Origin: Nansenia antarctica
Taxonomy: Eukaryota > Chordata > Actinopteri > Argentiniformes > Microstomatidae
Direction: 5' to 3'
Length of the DNA: 64,000 bases
NCBI GenBank assembly: GCA_963989245.1
Contig: OZ022345.1
Location: forward strand, 29,779,370 to 29,843,369
The notes beneath the pieces were generated by a model. It did no database searches. It was not told where the DNA came from and saw only the letters and a program-made list of their open reading frames with translations. Of this stretch, positions 11,224 to 20,103 are shown one piece after another. Numbering within the stretch: position 1 is the stretch's first letter; each line of letters opens with the position of its first letter. The translations under genes and the position numbers were made by a program.

Positions 11224-11987
11224 AGTGGAGGCTCCTCCATAGAGGTGGAGGAGGCCTGGCCTCCCCAATAATTTGAGAGAAGAGAGAGAGATTTAAAAAA
11301 GCAATAATTATATTTTTTATCAGACACACAACATACAATTCAGAACAATACTTCATCCATTTCTAATATTTATCCTGCAGAACAGCACTCATACACGCGT
11401 GTGGCGGAAAAAGGTACTACACGGAGGCCAGGCCTCCTGTCGGAAAGTGGTTTCTCATAGAAGTCAATGTAATGCAATTTTTTTCATGGCAATATGTGAT
11501 TGGCCAAATCACTGAAAATGGGTGGGCACAGGAGGCCTGGCCTCCGTGTAATACCTTTTTCCGCCACACGCGTATGAGTGCTGTTCTGCAGGATAAATAT
11601 TAGAAATGGATGAAGTATTGTTCTGAATTGTATGTTGTGTGTCTGATTGACATAGTGTTTGAGTGCTTTTGACATGTCATTGATTGTATGTAGTATGTTG
11701 TGGTGAATGTTGTGAGCCTGAGCAGAAGGGACAATAGCTGCTGCAGGCGGACCAGAGATTCATGCCAATTGTTTTGTTTATTTGATGACCCATTGTGCAG
11801 GCAATAAAAGCTGCTTCATCCACCATCCTGAGAGTGTCCCAATCCCTTCAGTACCGCCAAACACAAATTAATAATTTTTAACAAAGACAGATAAGAAGAA
11901 CAGGGAACATTCCATCGCAAGTGAAGCGAGCAAGTGGAAAAAAAATTGGCCTCCTCAATCCTGGAAGTCACCAGCCTCCACTATACC
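11224..11987. mobile_element. MITE with AGTGGAGGCT ends and a long internal palindrome
   Basis: The left end (AGTGGAGGCTCC) and right end (AGCCTCCACT) are inverted relative to each other and interrupt a 16-bp repeat. Inside, about 11325-11420 and 11535-11650 form arms of a roughly 100-bp inverted repeat (for example TTCTGCAGGATAAATATTAG against its complement). The spacer is about 120 bp. No transposase is visible and the superfamily is not assigned. Confidence 0.55.
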
Positions 11988-12024
11988 TAGATGTAGGCTG
12001 TGACAGGTGTATCTGACAGGTGTA

Positions 12025-12161
12025 TCTGACAGGTGTATTTGACACATATTTGTTATCTCCACTTTTAAATCCCAACTCAAAACCTACCTGTTCTCCCATG
12101 CATACAACCTCCCCTACCCCTAACCATCTCCCCTAACCCTGCCACCCCCCTCCCCCCCTGG
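12025..12161 (+). pseudogene. LINE 3' coding scrap and one minisatellite unit, interrupted by the Maverick
   Basis: The frame beginning near 12058 reads TFKSQLKTYLFSHAYN, the typical C-terminus of L2-group LINE polyproteins. It then runs into CATGCATACAACCTCCCCTA, which is the 66-bp unit found in many copies to the right of the Maverick. The minisatellite therefore appears to derive from a LINE 3' end, and the Maverick integrated inside it. Confidence 0.5.
12156..12161. other. Target-site duplication, left copy (CCCTGG)
   Basis: Six bases directly before the left TIR. They are identical to 24696-24701 after the right TIR. Both lie in the same phase of the surrounding CCCCCCTGGACATG minisatellite unit. 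Confidence 0.88.
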
Positions 12162-12383
12162 AGTAGTGTATATGGGGCACTTTTCTTTGATCTCGATTTC
12201 CTTTGTTCTTTTTTATGAGGGGGGGTCATAAAACAATTTCCTTTGTTCTTTTTTATGAGGGGTGGGGTCATAAAACATGGGCTCTTTTACAGAAGGGGGG
12301 GTTTATTTACCCCCCGCGTTGTGGTTTTATTAACCCTCGCCATTTGCTCAGAACACGCAGGTGTTTAGGAAGGGGGGGCCAAA

Positions 12384-12452
12384 ACGAATGTTGTTAGAAA
12401 GAGACTTAGGGTTAGAAATGAAATTAGAGGAAAAGATGCCCAGTGGGAGCGA
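12384..12452 (+). pseudogene. Fragment of the Bcl-2-like gene inside the left TIR
   Basis: AACGAATGTTGTT, AGAAAGAGACTT, TGAAATTAGAGGAAAA and a GAGTGGGGGCG-like stretch occur in the same order as in the Bcl-2-like gene at 15032-15116, with small deletions. The complementary copy lies at about 24405-24473 in the right TIR. The fragment is too short to encode a product. Confidence 0.7.
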
Positions 12453-13689
12453 ACTCTCTCTCCGGTCGAGACAACATATAATAACATAATACTCACATTA
12501 TCATGTCCTTTCGGGCTTTCATGTGGCCAGGGGATGGCATACTGTCTCCCTAAAAAAGTTATCTGACTAAAGTCTATCTGACTCTAACTCTAACTCTTAA
12601 CAGAGTGAACGTGGGTTTCGTATCAGCAGTCAGATATGCGTTCAGACAGCCTCTGTTGTTAGAGTACTACTCCCAACCCCTACTCCCAAACCCCTCTCTC
12701 TCTCTCTGAAGCGTCATTCTGGAGTTGCTTTTTCACGCCTCTCTGCTACTCCCAAACCCCTCTCTCTCTCTGAAGAGTCATTCTGACAGCAAGAGACAGG
12801 CCAATAGTAGTGACTACCCCATCCCTGGCATATTACTTTTTCAGGGATTACATCTTATGTTTATAGAAATAGACTGTAAATTGTAGTAATGACAACAATT
12901 GACTTTATCGCAACAATTATAATTAGAAATTCTGTTGAAACACTCTTGACTACAAGAGAACCACAATGAATGAATCAAATGAATCAAAGAGAGAGACGGA
13001 TTCAAATGATGTGTCATACATAGACATCGGGGAAAAATGTAAGACACCATGAGTATTTGAAACTTGTTAACCCTGAAAACTAAACATTTCAGGGTTGTAG
13101 TAAAGTCTATCTGACTCTAACTCTTAAGAGAGTGAACGGGGATTTCGTATCAGCAGTCAGATATGCGTTCAGACAGCCTCTGTTGTTAGACAGACACATC
13201 GAGTTGCTTTTTCACGCCTCTCTGCTACTCCCAACCCCTCTCTCTGAAGAGTCATTCTGACAGCAAGAGACAGGCCAATAGTAGTGACTACCCCATCCCT
13301 GGCATATTACTTTTTCAGGGATTACATCTTATGTTTATAGAAATAGACTGTACTATTGTAGTAATGGCAACAATTGGCTTTATCGCAACAATTATAATTA
13401 GAAATTCTGTTGAAACACTCTTGACTACAAGAGAACCACAATGAATGAATCAAATGAGTCCTGCTTTTTTATGAGGGTGGGGTCATAAAACATAAGCTCT
13501 TTTACAGCAGGGAGGGGGGCTTATTTCCCCCAGCGTTGTGGGTTTATTCACCCAGCCAGTTGTTCACAACACCTCCCAAACGGAGGGTTGGGTCAAAACG
13601 AAACAACCGATTGTCAAGTCAAAAACAGAACTGTATCATTTTACGCCCGAAAATAAATCCTTAGCCTACCTCACTCAATGAGCGACATC

Positions 13690-13815
13690 AGAGACAGCTG
13701 AAACAGCTGGAACGGCTGTAACACCTGAGACACCTGAGACACTGAGACACCATGTGTTCCATGTGTTCCAGGTGTTCCAGCCGTTCCAGCCGTCCCAGCC
13801 GTCCCAGGTGTCTCA
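13690..13815. repeat. 9-bp minisatellite able to form hairpins in the TIR
   Basis: Units such as GTGTTCCAG, CCGTTCCAG, CCGTCCCAG and CTGAGACAC form an imperfect inverted repeat. Copies in the right TIR lie at about 22530-22650 and 23020-23150. Short Leu/Arg/Glu-rich ORFs here are translated repeats. Confidence 0.75.
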
Positions 13816-13948
13816 GGAGACACTTTTCAGGAACCCGCTGCCTAATACCGTCAACCATATTATCATATACCACATAAATTATTAGATTGATGGTATTTTA
13901 TGCGGAATATGATAGTGTGATTGAAGTGCCCCATCGCAGACAGGTTTA
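13816..13948 (+). pseudogene. Rearranged fragment of the capsid-gene 3' end inside the left TIR
   Basis: TTTCAGGAACCCGCTGCCTAATACC and TGATTGAAGTG.CCCATCGCAGACAGG match the last 100 bp of the capsid gene (19984-20083). Between them lies an inverted copy of the intervening 40 bp (TAAATTATTAGATTGATGG). Right-TIR counterparts are at about 22405-22532 and 22895-23022. The arrangement suggests a template switch or hairpin event followed by spread to both ends. Confidence 0.78.
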
Positions 13949-14214
13949 GAGAGAACCTGAGTCCTGCTTTTTTATGAGGGTGGGGTCATAAAACATAAGC
14001 TCTTTTACAGCAGGGAGGGGGGCTTATTTCCCCCAGCGTTGTGGGTTTATTCACCCAGCCAGTTGTTCACAACACAACACCTCCCAAACGGAGGGTTGGG
14101 TCAAAACGAAAGTTGACGTAGATGCTAGGAGGAGTTGTAGAAGTGTTTGAAATGTGTTTAAATACATCTTGTGTTAGGGGTCAGTTATCTTTCTTGAAAG
14201 GACTAGGCGCAACA

Positions 14215-14808
14215 ATGAGTCGAGTTTATAAGAAGAGCTCTGTAAGGACTGTCCCTCAGCCTTTTTTCGACGAGTGTGCTATGCACGTCGATTGCGGAGT
14301 TCCAGATAATTTTATAACTGAAGAAGCCGGTGTGAGTGAAGCCAGCGGATTGAATGGATTGTTTGTACTCTCATACCCTGCAAGCCCTAAAGAGAGTTTA
14401 GAGCCACAACCAGTGATCATGGACGACTTCGCCACGGGAGCCGAGTGGGAGACGCTGGTGGATCTTTCGGGAGGTCCGAAGCTCTCCAGCAGTGTGACAG
14501 CTCTGGGTTACAGACTTATCAAGGCTACTGTTTGTCGTATATTGGAGAATATCGTTGGAGCAAAAGTAGCAAAAAACTGTTATGGTTGTGAAATTAAACA
14601 CCCCAGCCAGAAACATCATGCCTGTTTATATGAACCATGTGCGTACTATTACGAGATGAACATTGGATACATACGAGATCGTTTAGGCCTACACCGATCG
14701 AATGAAGATGGCTCGATGGACAGCGTTCTGCAACATGTCCTGAAAGCGCACGATTTGCATGTCGACCCCCTAGTGGTACGTGGAGTTGTGGAGTCCATAC
14801 TATTTTAG
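14215..14808 (+). CDS. Maverick-associated HPSQ-motif protein of unknown function
   Basis: First gene inside the left TIR. The frame is open from 14122, but the ATG at 14215 (MSRVYKKSSVRTVPQPFFDE) is preferred because 14122-14214 begins at the TIR edge. The product is about 197 residues. Its most distinctive part is a Cys/His segment, CYGCEIKHPSQKHHACL, followed by an aromatic run and YYEMN. I recall similar YGC..HPSQ..H.CL proteins recurring beside fish and invertebrate Mavericks, but no function is known to me. The Cys/His spacing could bind zinc. After the TAG at 14806 the same frame stays open for 39 codons to a TGA at 14923-14925. The visible stop may therefore be a nonsense mutation in a longer ancestral gene. 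Confidence 0.6.
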   Translation: MSRVYKKSSVRTVPQPFFDECAMHVDCGVPDNFITEEAGVSEASGLNGLFVLSYPASPKESLEPQPVIMDDFATGAEWETLVDLSGGPKLSSSVTALGYRLIKATVCRILENIVGAKVAKNCYGCEIKHPSQKHHACLYEPCAYYYEMNIGYIRDRLGLHRSNEDGSMDSVLQHVLKAHDLHVDPLVVRGVVESILF

Positions 14809-14933
14809 CTGGAGTTAGTGAAATTCATATGTGCGCAATTGCAACAGATGTGCGAATGTCTTATTAAGCCAGACTGTGATAAAAGCGTCAGAGACGCATT
14901 AGACCTCTGGAGAGATAACATCTGACAGACACA

Positions 14934-15365
14934 ATGGGGGGTTGTTTAATGAGCTATCTGAAGACCTATGATGCGCAGAGCATGAAGTTTGATTTATCAA
15001 TGTTGCTATGCTGTGTCATCACAGATGATCCAACGAATGTTGTTGTTAGAAAGAGACTTTCTAAACTTAAAAAAACCATGGCTGAAATTAGAGGAAAATG
15101 TGACGAGTGGGGGCGGATGGTGGAGCTTTGTGACTCAACACCTTGTGGTTTGCTAGTTACAAAATTGTTAAAATCTTATGGCAAATGTAACAATGTGGGG
15201 CGTATTGTGGGGCTTTGTACCTATGTGACAGATGTTTGTGTGTTAAGACTGTCTAAAAATGAATGTGTCAATGTCACAGAGGTCGTCGACGATCTAGCTG
15301 GGTTCTTGGTTAACGACGACATCGCAACTTGTGTGTTTTTTCTACAGTTCCTAGATGCAGTGTGA
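14934..15365 (+). CDS. Bcl-2-like apoptosis regulator homologue
   Basis: A 143-residue Cys-rich protein starting 8 bp after the open frame of the previous gene. Residues 87-96 (NVGRIVGLC) match the BH1 signature (N-W-G-R-I-V) of Bcl-2 family proteins. Residues 50-63 (AEIRGKCDEWGRMV) resemble a BH3 helix with the D-E-aromatic core. The remaining C-terminal helices fit the Bcl-2 fold in length, but no clear W-containing BH2 and no hydrophobic tail anchor are seen. Viral Bcl-2 proteins of this size are known to block mitochondrial apoptosis. Here that role is an inference from two short motifs. A poly(A) signal-like AATAAA lies at about 15399. A displaced fragment of this gene sits in both TIRs. 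Confidence 0.55.
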   Translation: MGGCLMSYLKTYDAQSMKFDLSMLLCCVITDDPTNVVVRKRLSKLKKTMAEIRGKCDEWGRMVELCDSTPCGLLVTKLLKSYGKCNNVGRIVGLCTYVTDVCVLRLSKNECVNVTEVVDDLAGFLVNDDIATCVFFLQFLDAV

Positions 15366-15470
15366 TTGTAAATAAGTGTGGCTATGCTCTCTGTTGAAAT
15401 AAAAACGTTGGGACAAAACACAACTCTTTTCATTAAGTGTGCTGAGTTGTGATAGATGTACATACAGACC

Positions 15471-16550
15471 ATGGGGGCCAGTATGAAGGATACATATTAC
15501 GACCCTACTTCTACGGGGTGTTTTGGGGGAGAATCTCGATTAAAACGTGGTGTCCGTGAAGCTACAGGATTGGTTTTAAAGAGTGATGAAGCAACAGAGT
15601 GGTTATGTGGGGAGGACACTTATTCATTACACAAGCCTACACGAACTATTTTCCCGAGGAATAAGGTGTTAGCCTATGGAAAGGATAGACAATATCAGGC
15701 TGATTTGGTCGATATGGCGTTATATGCAAACGATAATGACGGAGTCAGATTTATACTGACATGTATCGATGTATTTAGCAAGTTTGCCTGGTGCATTCCA
15801 TTAAAGAATAAGACTGCTGGGGCTGTCGCCCAAGGTTTTACAAATATTTTGGAATGTGGAACAAGCCCTCTGAAATTACAAACAGACAAGGGGACTGAGT
15901 TTTTCAACTCAACATTTCACAAATTAACAAACAAGTATGATATACACCATTATGCTACGTCGAGTGAGTTGAAGGCTAGTGTGGTGGAGCGTTTTAACAG
16001 AACTATTAAGGGTCGAATGTGGAGGTTTTTGACCTATGCTAATTCTAAAAGATACATAGATGTTCTGCAGGATTTGGTGGGCTCATACAATACATCGTAC
16101 CATCGTTCTATTAAAATGAGGCCTATCGACGTTTGTACCGAAAACGAAACATTGGTTTTTAAAACGTTGTATGGGGGGATGACATTCGTAACTCAAAATC
16201 CTGTTTTTAAATATAATTTGGGGGACACAGTGAGGGTGTCTAAAATGCGAGGGGTTTTTGAAAAGGCTTATGAAGAGACATTCACCCGAGAGTTTTTTAC
16301 AATAGAAAAAAGGATAGCTAGGATACCACCTGTTTACAAATTGAAAGATTATGACGGTGAATTTATCGACGGGTCGTTTTATGAGGCCGAGTTACAGAAA
16401 ATCAAGATTGACAGCGACAAGGCGTTTAAGGTCGAGAAGGTGTTACGTCGAAAGAAGCAGAGGGGCGTGTGCATGGTAATGGTCAAGTGGCTCGGCTGGC
16501 CCCCGAAGTTCAATTCGTGGGTTCGTGAATGCGACGTCACCAATATATAA
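15471..16550 (+). CDS. int: Maverick integrase (retroviral-type DDE with chromodomain)
   Basis: The frame is open from 15456; ATG 15471 (MGASMKDTYYDP) is an equally good start. The rve-type core has candidate catalytic residues Asp in QADLVD (about residue 83 counting from 15456), Asp144 in QTDKGTEF and Glu178 in SVVERFN. The D-E spacing of about 34 is typical of DD35E integrases. An SH3-like segment follows, and the C-terminal 45 residues form a chromodomain (FKVEKVLRRKK, then VKWLGWPPKFNSWV). The enzyme joins element ends to host DNA, and the 6-bp target duplication fits it. The reading frame is intact. The nearest alternative, a Ty3/gypsy integrase, is excluded by the flanking virion genes. 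Confidence 0.92.
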   Translation: MGASMKDTYYDPTSTGCFGGESRLKRGVREATGLVLKSDEATEWLCGEDTYSLHKPTRTIFPRNKVLAYGKDRQYQADLVDMALYANDNDGVRFILTCIDVFSKFAWCIPLKNKTAGAVAQGFTNILECGTSPLKLQTDKGTEFFNSTFHKLTNKYDIHHYATSSELKASVVERFNRTIKGRMWRFLTYANSKRYIDVLQDLVGSYNTSYHRSIKMRPIDVCTENETLVFKTLYGGMTFVTQNPVFKYNLGDTVRVSKMRGVFEKAYEETFTREFFTIEKRIARIPPVYKLKDYDGEFIDGSFYEAELQKIKIDSDKAFKVEKVLRRKKQRGVCMVMVKWLGWPPKFNSWVRECDVTNI

Positions 16551-16560
16551 AATAAAAGGG
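16540..16560 (+). promoter_or_regulatory. Possible TATA-like element before the penton gene
   Basis: ATATATAAAATAAAAGGG spans the integrase stop and lies about 70 bp before the penton start at 16624. It may be a late-gene promoter or simply AT-rich DNA. Confidence 0.3.
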
Positions 16561-16623
16561 TGGTGTGGGGTTTCAGTCGAGAGAGCTCATAACACATAGT
16601 GTGTGAAGGTGTTCTGTAGAGTC

Positions 16624-17454
16624 ATGGCTGAGAGTGAAGAGTTTTACATGACATTACCTTGCAATGCCTCTCAGAAGGTATATCCCGAAAACAAGATTTC
16701 GAACTATAGGACACATATTTCTAAACCTTTAATACGAAAAGGCGAATGGCAAGTGGGATTAATAGAATTCCAATACCCTAGAACATGGCAGACATTTACA
16801 GTTGAAGACACTTTTTTAGAGTTAACAGATAACAGGTCATTGCGACTGACGTTACAGATACGTGAAGGTTTCTACTCAAAGATGTCAGAGCTTGTAGCAG
16901 AGATTGACAGAGTGTTAGAACCACACAACATCATATTCGGTTATTGCTCCATAAAACACAAGGTGTTCATGATTGTGGAGGATTTATACACTATAAAATT
17001 CAGAGGGAGATTAGCTCTAATACTAGGATTATACACGGATGGTATTAATGATGGGGAATATGGAGTGTTGGATTCGACTAGAGGTTCTATGGGTAAGAAT
17101 GTATTGGCTGAAGAAGTTTTAGATTTGAACCAGACCAAGATATATGCACACCGCCCTGCAGATATTTATGGAGGATTCTACACTCTATATGTTTACACGG
17201 ATATAATTAATCACCAAATCGTTGGGGATCACTACGTCCAGTTATTGAGATGTGTACATATGACAGGAAAGGATCAAGAGATTGTTACAATCACCTACGA
17301 CAGGGCCCACTATGTGCCTGTAACAAAAGAACACATCACAGATATCGTTATAGAGGTCAAGACAGATCAGAACGCGTGTGTGCCTTTTAAATACGGTAAA
17401 GTTGTTGCAAAGCTTCATTTCAGAAGAGTGAAGGCTAGAGTGCAAGACGTCTAA
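16624..17454 (+). CDS. Penton-like minor capsid protein (Maverick PY type)
   Basis: The frame opens at 16603, but ATG 16624 (MAESEEFYMTLPCNAS) matches the usual N-terminus of this family. The product is 276 residues. It begins with the family pattern FYMTLPCNAS...YPENKISNYRTHI, followed by WQVGLIEFQYPRTW. It sits directly before the basic virion protein and the major capsid protein, which is the conserved order in Mavericks. The protein is known as a single-jelly-roll vertex (penton) component. The frame is intact, with no signal peptide or transmembrane segment. The assignment rests on family resemblance and gene order. Confidence 0.8.
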   Translation: MAESEEFYMTLPCNASQKVYPENKISNYRTHISKPLIRKGEWQVGLIEFQYPRTWQTFTVEDTFLELTDNRSLRLTLQIREGFYSKMSELVAEIDRVLEPHNIIFGYCSIKHKVFMIVEDLYTIKFRGRLALILGLYTDGINDGEYGVLDSTRGSMGKNVLAEEVLDLNQTKIYAHRPADIYGGFYTLYVYTDIINHQIVGDHYVQLLRCVHMTGKDQEIVTITYDRAHYVPVTKEHITDIVIEVKTDQNACVPFKYGKVVAKLHFRRVKARVQDV

Positions 17455-17480
17455 AAGACTAGCGCCACTACTGCTACACC

Positions 17481-17936
17481 ATGGCCCTTTACAGCAATTT
17501 CGACCCTAGCCCCAACCGGTACATAGATTATTACAAAGCACAGGCTGGTAATGGTATACCGGGGTTTTCAGGGAGTGTTGTGATGCATGGAGCTGGTTTA
17601 GGGGGTATATTTCGAGGTTTATTCAGATTCGCAGATCCGTTATTCAAACAGGGGTTCAACATAGCCAAACCACACCTCAAGAATGCTGCAAAGAGTATAG
17701 CGTCAGACGTGATCGCAAAAGTAATGTCCAGAGCAGGGGGTAGACAGGATGGTTCTGGGCTGGTTGTGATGAAGCGTAAGAGAGCAGCCAAGCGCAGGGC
17801 GGTGCAGCAAGGGCCTCCAGGTTCCCGTCCAAAGAAGAGGAAAAAGGCTGTTACAAGGAGTGTGAGGGCAGTTGTTAAAAGTGAACACAGGCGACAGGTC
17901 AGAACACTCGACGGAGGAGCAAACTACATATTCTAA
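17481..17936 (+). CDS. Basic virion protein (Maverick PX / adenovirus pVI-like)
   Basis: A 151-residue protein. The first part holds a YYKAQAGNGIPGFSGS motif and a Gly-rich stretch (GAGLGGIFRGLFRF) followed by amphipathic helices. The last 60 residues are strongly basic (KRKRAAKRRA, RPKKRKKAVTRS), suiting DNA binding or nuclear targeting. It lies 26 bp after the penton gene and 2 bp before the capsid gene. In related elements this position is held by a small protein compared with adenovirus pVI, which has a membrane-lytic amphipathic helix. That specific role is inferred, not visible. Confidence 0.7.
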   Translation: MALYSNFDPSPNRYIDYYKAQAGNGIPGFSGSVVMHGAGLGGIFRGLFRFADPLFKQGFNIAKPHLKNAAKSIASDVIAKVMSRAGGRQDGSGLVVMKRKRAAKRRAVQQGPPGSRPKKRKKAVTRSVRAVVKSEHRRQVRTLDGGANYIF

Positions 17937-17938
17937 AG

Positions 17939-20098
17939 ATGGCGTTGCTACATAGTCTAAGTGGGGAGTGCATCAAATCCGAATTAGATCTTTTTACGAT
18001 ACCGTTAACACAGACAGCTATAGAGAAATCGACATATGTTGAAATTCCACCTATATCGGCGATAACTCCCACAGGGCCATTGGAGTTTTATATAGCTGGA
18101 TCAGGCGGCGATTACATTGATTTAAACAATACCATGCTGTTTACACGACTGCAAATTGTTAAAGCAGATGGGACCGCCATAGGTGCTAACGCTAAAGTAG
18201 GACTGATCAACTATCCTGGAGCTACACTATTTTCACAGGTTGACATATCACTAGGCGATCGACTAATTTCACAGAGCAGCAACACGTATCCCTACCGCTG
18301 TCTTATAGAATGCTTGCTAAATTACGACATGGAGACATTAAAGTCATCATTCTCTACAGGGCTTTTTTTACAAGGATACAGCTAGACACATGGATGTGTT
18401 AAACGCTGTAGACGGGGCTAATGATGGTTTAACAGCCAGACAGAGATACACAGCTCTGAGTGGCACGGTGGAGCTCATGGCCCCCATACACAGTGACATG
18501 TTTTTTCAGGAAAAGTTAATGCTGAACGGTGTTGATATTAAAATCCGTATGACTAGAGCAAAGGATGCATTCTGTCTGATGCGTGATGCTGCGGACAATG
18601 AGTTGTACAAAGTGAATCTTATCTCTGCGTCCTTATTTGTCAAGAAAGTTTCATTGTCACCGGCCGTACGCTTAGGACATGCACAGACACTGCTAACGAA
18701 TACTGCCAAATACCCCCTGGACCGTGTCACCCCGTGTCACCCTTCCGTAGGTCTAAGCCACCTCGGTTGCCCATTAACATCCGGGGCGAGGATATCGAGG
18801 TGGTGAAGACCTACAAGTACCTGGGGGTGCATCTGGACGACAAACTGGACTGGTCCACCAACACAGAGGCACTTTATAAGAAGGGACAGAGCAGGCTGTA
18901 CTTCTTAAGAAGACTTAGGTCTTTTGAAGTGTGTGGAGAGATGCTGGCCATGTTTTACCAGTCTGTCATGGCCAGCATTCTCTTCTACGCTGCAGTCTGC
19001 TGGGGGGGAAACATCACCAAGAGGGATACCGGACGGCTGGACAAGCTCGTAAAAAAGGCGGGTTCAGTGGTGGGAAGGAGCCTGGACTCTCTGGGGACGG
19101 TGGTGGAGAGAAGGACTAGGAGTAAGCTGCTGTCCATCAGGGACAACCCCAACCACCCCCTCCATCATGTCCTCGCTGGGCAAACCAGCAGCCGCCGCAG
19201 AGGGCGGTTCATTACGATCCGCTCCCGGACGGAGCGATATAAAAAATCATTTATCCCGGCTGCACTAAGACTGTTCAATGGCAACTAAAGTAGCAGTCGG
19301 GGTCAAGGCTCCTGAATCTGTATTTATTATTTATTTTAATCACCATCATCACTTTTTTTTAGTATTTTAATATAAATAACTATAGCCATCCTTTTAATCC
19401 ACCTTTATATCAGATCTCACTGCTTTTTATATACTGTACATGGCTGGCCCAGTGTTGTTGTCTGTCCTTTATGTTGTGTTGTGTTGTTATGTGTGGTTTT
19501 TAGTGGAGTGGCGCGGCAAAATGAATTTCCCCACGGGGATAAATAAAGTATTTATCTATCTATCTATCTATCTCTTAAGAATTTTTCCATTCCAGCGGGC
19601 TCAAGAGTGTCAAACCATGAAAATCTGTTTCTAGGAACCCTACCCAAGTCTGTGGTGGTAGCGATGGTTGATAATGACTCTTTTACGGGCGACTATGGCA
19701 AGAACCCATTCAATTTTAAGAATTATAATCTAGAATATCTGGCTATATATGTTGACGGTGTCCAGTTCCCCACCAAACCATTACAACCGGACTTCCCTAA
19801 TGGTTGCGTGACTCGTGAATTCTATCAACTGGTGTTATCAACAGGGAGACATTTAAAAAACAGTGCTATGGCCATAGGTCGTAACGATTTCCTGAATGGG
19901 TACACTCTTTATGCATTTAATCTGACACCTGACGAGGATAATAGTCAGCATCTATCATTGATCAAGAGTGGTAACATACGCCTGGAGACACGTTTCAGGA
20001 ACCCGCTGCCTAATACCATCAATCTAATAATTTATGCGGTATATGATAGTATGATTGAAGTGTCCCATCGCAGACAGGTTTTAGTTGATTACTATTAA
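17939..20098 (+). pseudogene. Major capsid protein (double jelly-roll, hexon-like), broken
   Basis: Three segments belong to one capsid gene. 17939-18370 carries the N-terminal half. A one-base length change in the T run at 18363-18369 shifts the frame and causes the stop at 18383-18385. 18370 to about 18735 continues in the next frame (KLMLNGVDIKIRM). A roughly 840-bp LINE fragment then interrupts, and 19574-20098 gives the C-terminal part (NHENLFLGTLPKSV, KNPFNFKNYN, DLTPDE-like). All parts resemble Maverick capsid proteins. The stop at 20096-20098 is natural. The frameshift in a homopolymer could be a sequencing error, but the LINE insertion is a true disruption. No functional capsid can come from this copy. 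Confidence 0.9.
18736..19573 (+). mobile_element. 5'-truncated LINE fragment (L2/Rex1 group) inserted in the capsid gene
   Basis: The frame at 18734-19288 encodes the C-terminal part of a non-LTR polyprotein (VKTYKYLGVHLDDKLDW, then LYFLRRLRSF and FYAAVCWGG), typical of CR1/L2/Rex1-group elements. A 3' UTR follows, ending GGGGATAAATAAAGTATT and a (TATC)n tail at 19553-19573, a tail style known for fish LINEs of this group. The 5' end is truncated inside RT. The insertion shares the capsid gene's orientation. Its exact left junction is uncertain by a few bases near 18722-18740. Confidence 0.8.
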
Positions 20099-20103
20099 GC
20101 ATC

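Larger units (their letters stand above)
12162..14110. repeat. Left terminal inverted repeat of the Maverick (about 1.95 kb)
   Basis: Matches the reverse complement of the right end over nearly its whole length. It is built of smaller repeats: a TTTTTTATGAGGGNGGGGTCAT block near 12210, 12250, 13468 and 13970; a roughly 350-400-bp block (CTACCCCATCCCTGGCATAT) at about 12574-12980 and 13103-13459; and one roughly 500-bp unit at 13460-13962. It also contains displaced pieces of the element's Bcl-2-like gene (12384-12452) and capsid gene (13816-13948). Short ORFs here are not considered genes. Confidence 0.88.

Noticed and set aside
13688..14100. Host gene exons within the left TIR
   Set aside because: The sequences are repeated exactly in the right TIR and derive from the element's own genes and minisatellites.
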